Under the pieces are notes generated by a model. The model saw only the letters and a program-made list of their open reading frames with translations. It searched no databases and had not been told where the DNA came from. Below, piece after piece: positions 63,837 to 64,000 of a stretch of 64,000 bases of DNA. This DNA comes from CBDAUN01 sp965214875 (lineage in GTDB: Bacteria > Pseudomonadota > Gammaproteobacteria > Arenicellales > JAJDZL01). Numbering within the stretch: the first letter of the stretch is position 1; each line of letters opens with the position of its first letter. The translations under genes were made by a program, and so were the position numbers. The stretch is taken from NCBI GenBank assembly GCA_965214875.1, contig OZ243980.1:1240001-1304000 (forward strand), read 5' to 3'.

Positions 63837-64000
63837 GTGGTAGATCTTACGCGCCAAGCGCTCGCCTCTCGGTTGAAAGAGCAGATCGAGTCCCGCTACT
63901 TGATCTGTGGGAAGGAATCGTTCCTGTCTGAAAGATGCGTCGACATGATCCGCGGGTCGGCGCGTCAAGCCGGCTTCGAGGAACGCATCGCGTTGATTGC
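63837..64000 (+). CDS. holA: DNA polymerase III subunit delta, N-terminus (3' truncated by window edge)
   Basis: The first about 54 residues of the clamp-loader delta subunit, running off the window. The frame reads LKEQIESRYLICGKESFLSE then MIRGSARQAGFEERIA, which matches the HolA N-terminus (YLVxGDExLLxxE.....R..A...GFxER). The start is GTG 63837 with AGGAG at 63829-63833, eight bases after lptE. It is placed by both sequence and the leuS-lptE-holA order. Confidence 0.85.
   Translation, partial: MVDLTRQALASRLKEQIESRYLICGKESFLSERCVDMIRGSARQAGFEERIALI

Noticed and set aside
1..64000. tRNA, rRNA and CRISPR arrays
   Set aside because: Looked for cloverleaf-type GTTCGAATCC arms, rRNA-like blocks and regularly spaced repeats; none convincing was found by eye.

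Overview
The window looks like a chromosome segment from a Gammaproteobacterium. The backbone keeps the gammaproteobacterial order dnaE-accA-tilS / pyrG-kdsA-eno-ftsB, then sdhCDAB-sdhE, nadB / rpoE-rseA-rseB, lepB-rnc-era-recO, yggX and leuS-lptE-holA. kdsA and lptE imply an LPS-bearing outer membrane. Backbone genes have moderate GC. The blocks at about 5-7.7 kb, 18.7-20.2 kb and 25-32.3 kb are visibly GC-richer and full of broken transposases. This mosaic of an intact core and accumulated insertion-sequence debris suits a host-associated or recently bottlenecked lineage, but that is inference; the sequence does not name the genus.

Layout. 1-4.76 kb: dnaE (3' part), accA, tilS. 4.76-7.7 kb: remnants of IS1380, IS481-like and IS5-like elements plus a frameshifted nuclease-like gene, all between tilS and pyrG. 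7.86-12 kb: pyrG, kdsA, eno, ftsB. 12-18.6 kb: ygfZ, a DUF1674 (SdhAF4-like) gene, sdhCDAB, sdhE and malic enzyme. 18.66-20.2 kb: an AAA-ATPase/PD-(D/E)XK gene. 20.5-24.9 kb: nadB, divergent from an rpoE-rseA-rseB stress operon. 25-32.3 kb: nested mobile elements, including an IS481-like unit, an IS1380 element and a 2.5-kb element encoding a DruA-like (DUF4338) domain joined to an IS4-type DDE transposase. 32.6-36.1 kb: lepB, rnc, era, recO, yggX. 36.4-42.2 kb: NnrS, a secreted protein with a homopolymer near its start, a glutamine synthetase homologue, IS5/IS256 debris and an AlbA_2 regulator. 42.3-56.9 kb: a minus-strand catabolic locus with a sugar-type ABC transporter, two SMP-30-like proteins (one fused to a permease), a LysR regulator, an aminotransferase, a ThDP enzyme, an acyl-CoA dehydrogenase and a TPR protein. 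57.8-58.9 kb: a TupA-like ATP-grasp gene split at an 11-bp G tract. 59.8-60.6 kb: a decayed AAA_14/DUF4143 gene. 60.8-64 kb: leuS, lptE and the start of holA.

How the genes work together. The backbone serves replication, fatty-acid synthesis, tRNA modification, LPS precursor synthesis, the TCA cycle and envelope stress. The 42-57 kb locus probably imports and degrades one small polyhydroxylated or amino-acid-derived substrate whose identity cannot be read from sequence. Two surface-related genes carry long G/C runs at places where a one-base change would switch them on or off. Together with three more such runs, this makes slipped-strand phase variation (or sequencing error at homopolymers) the main open question. 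No tRNA, rRNA or CRISPR array was seen.
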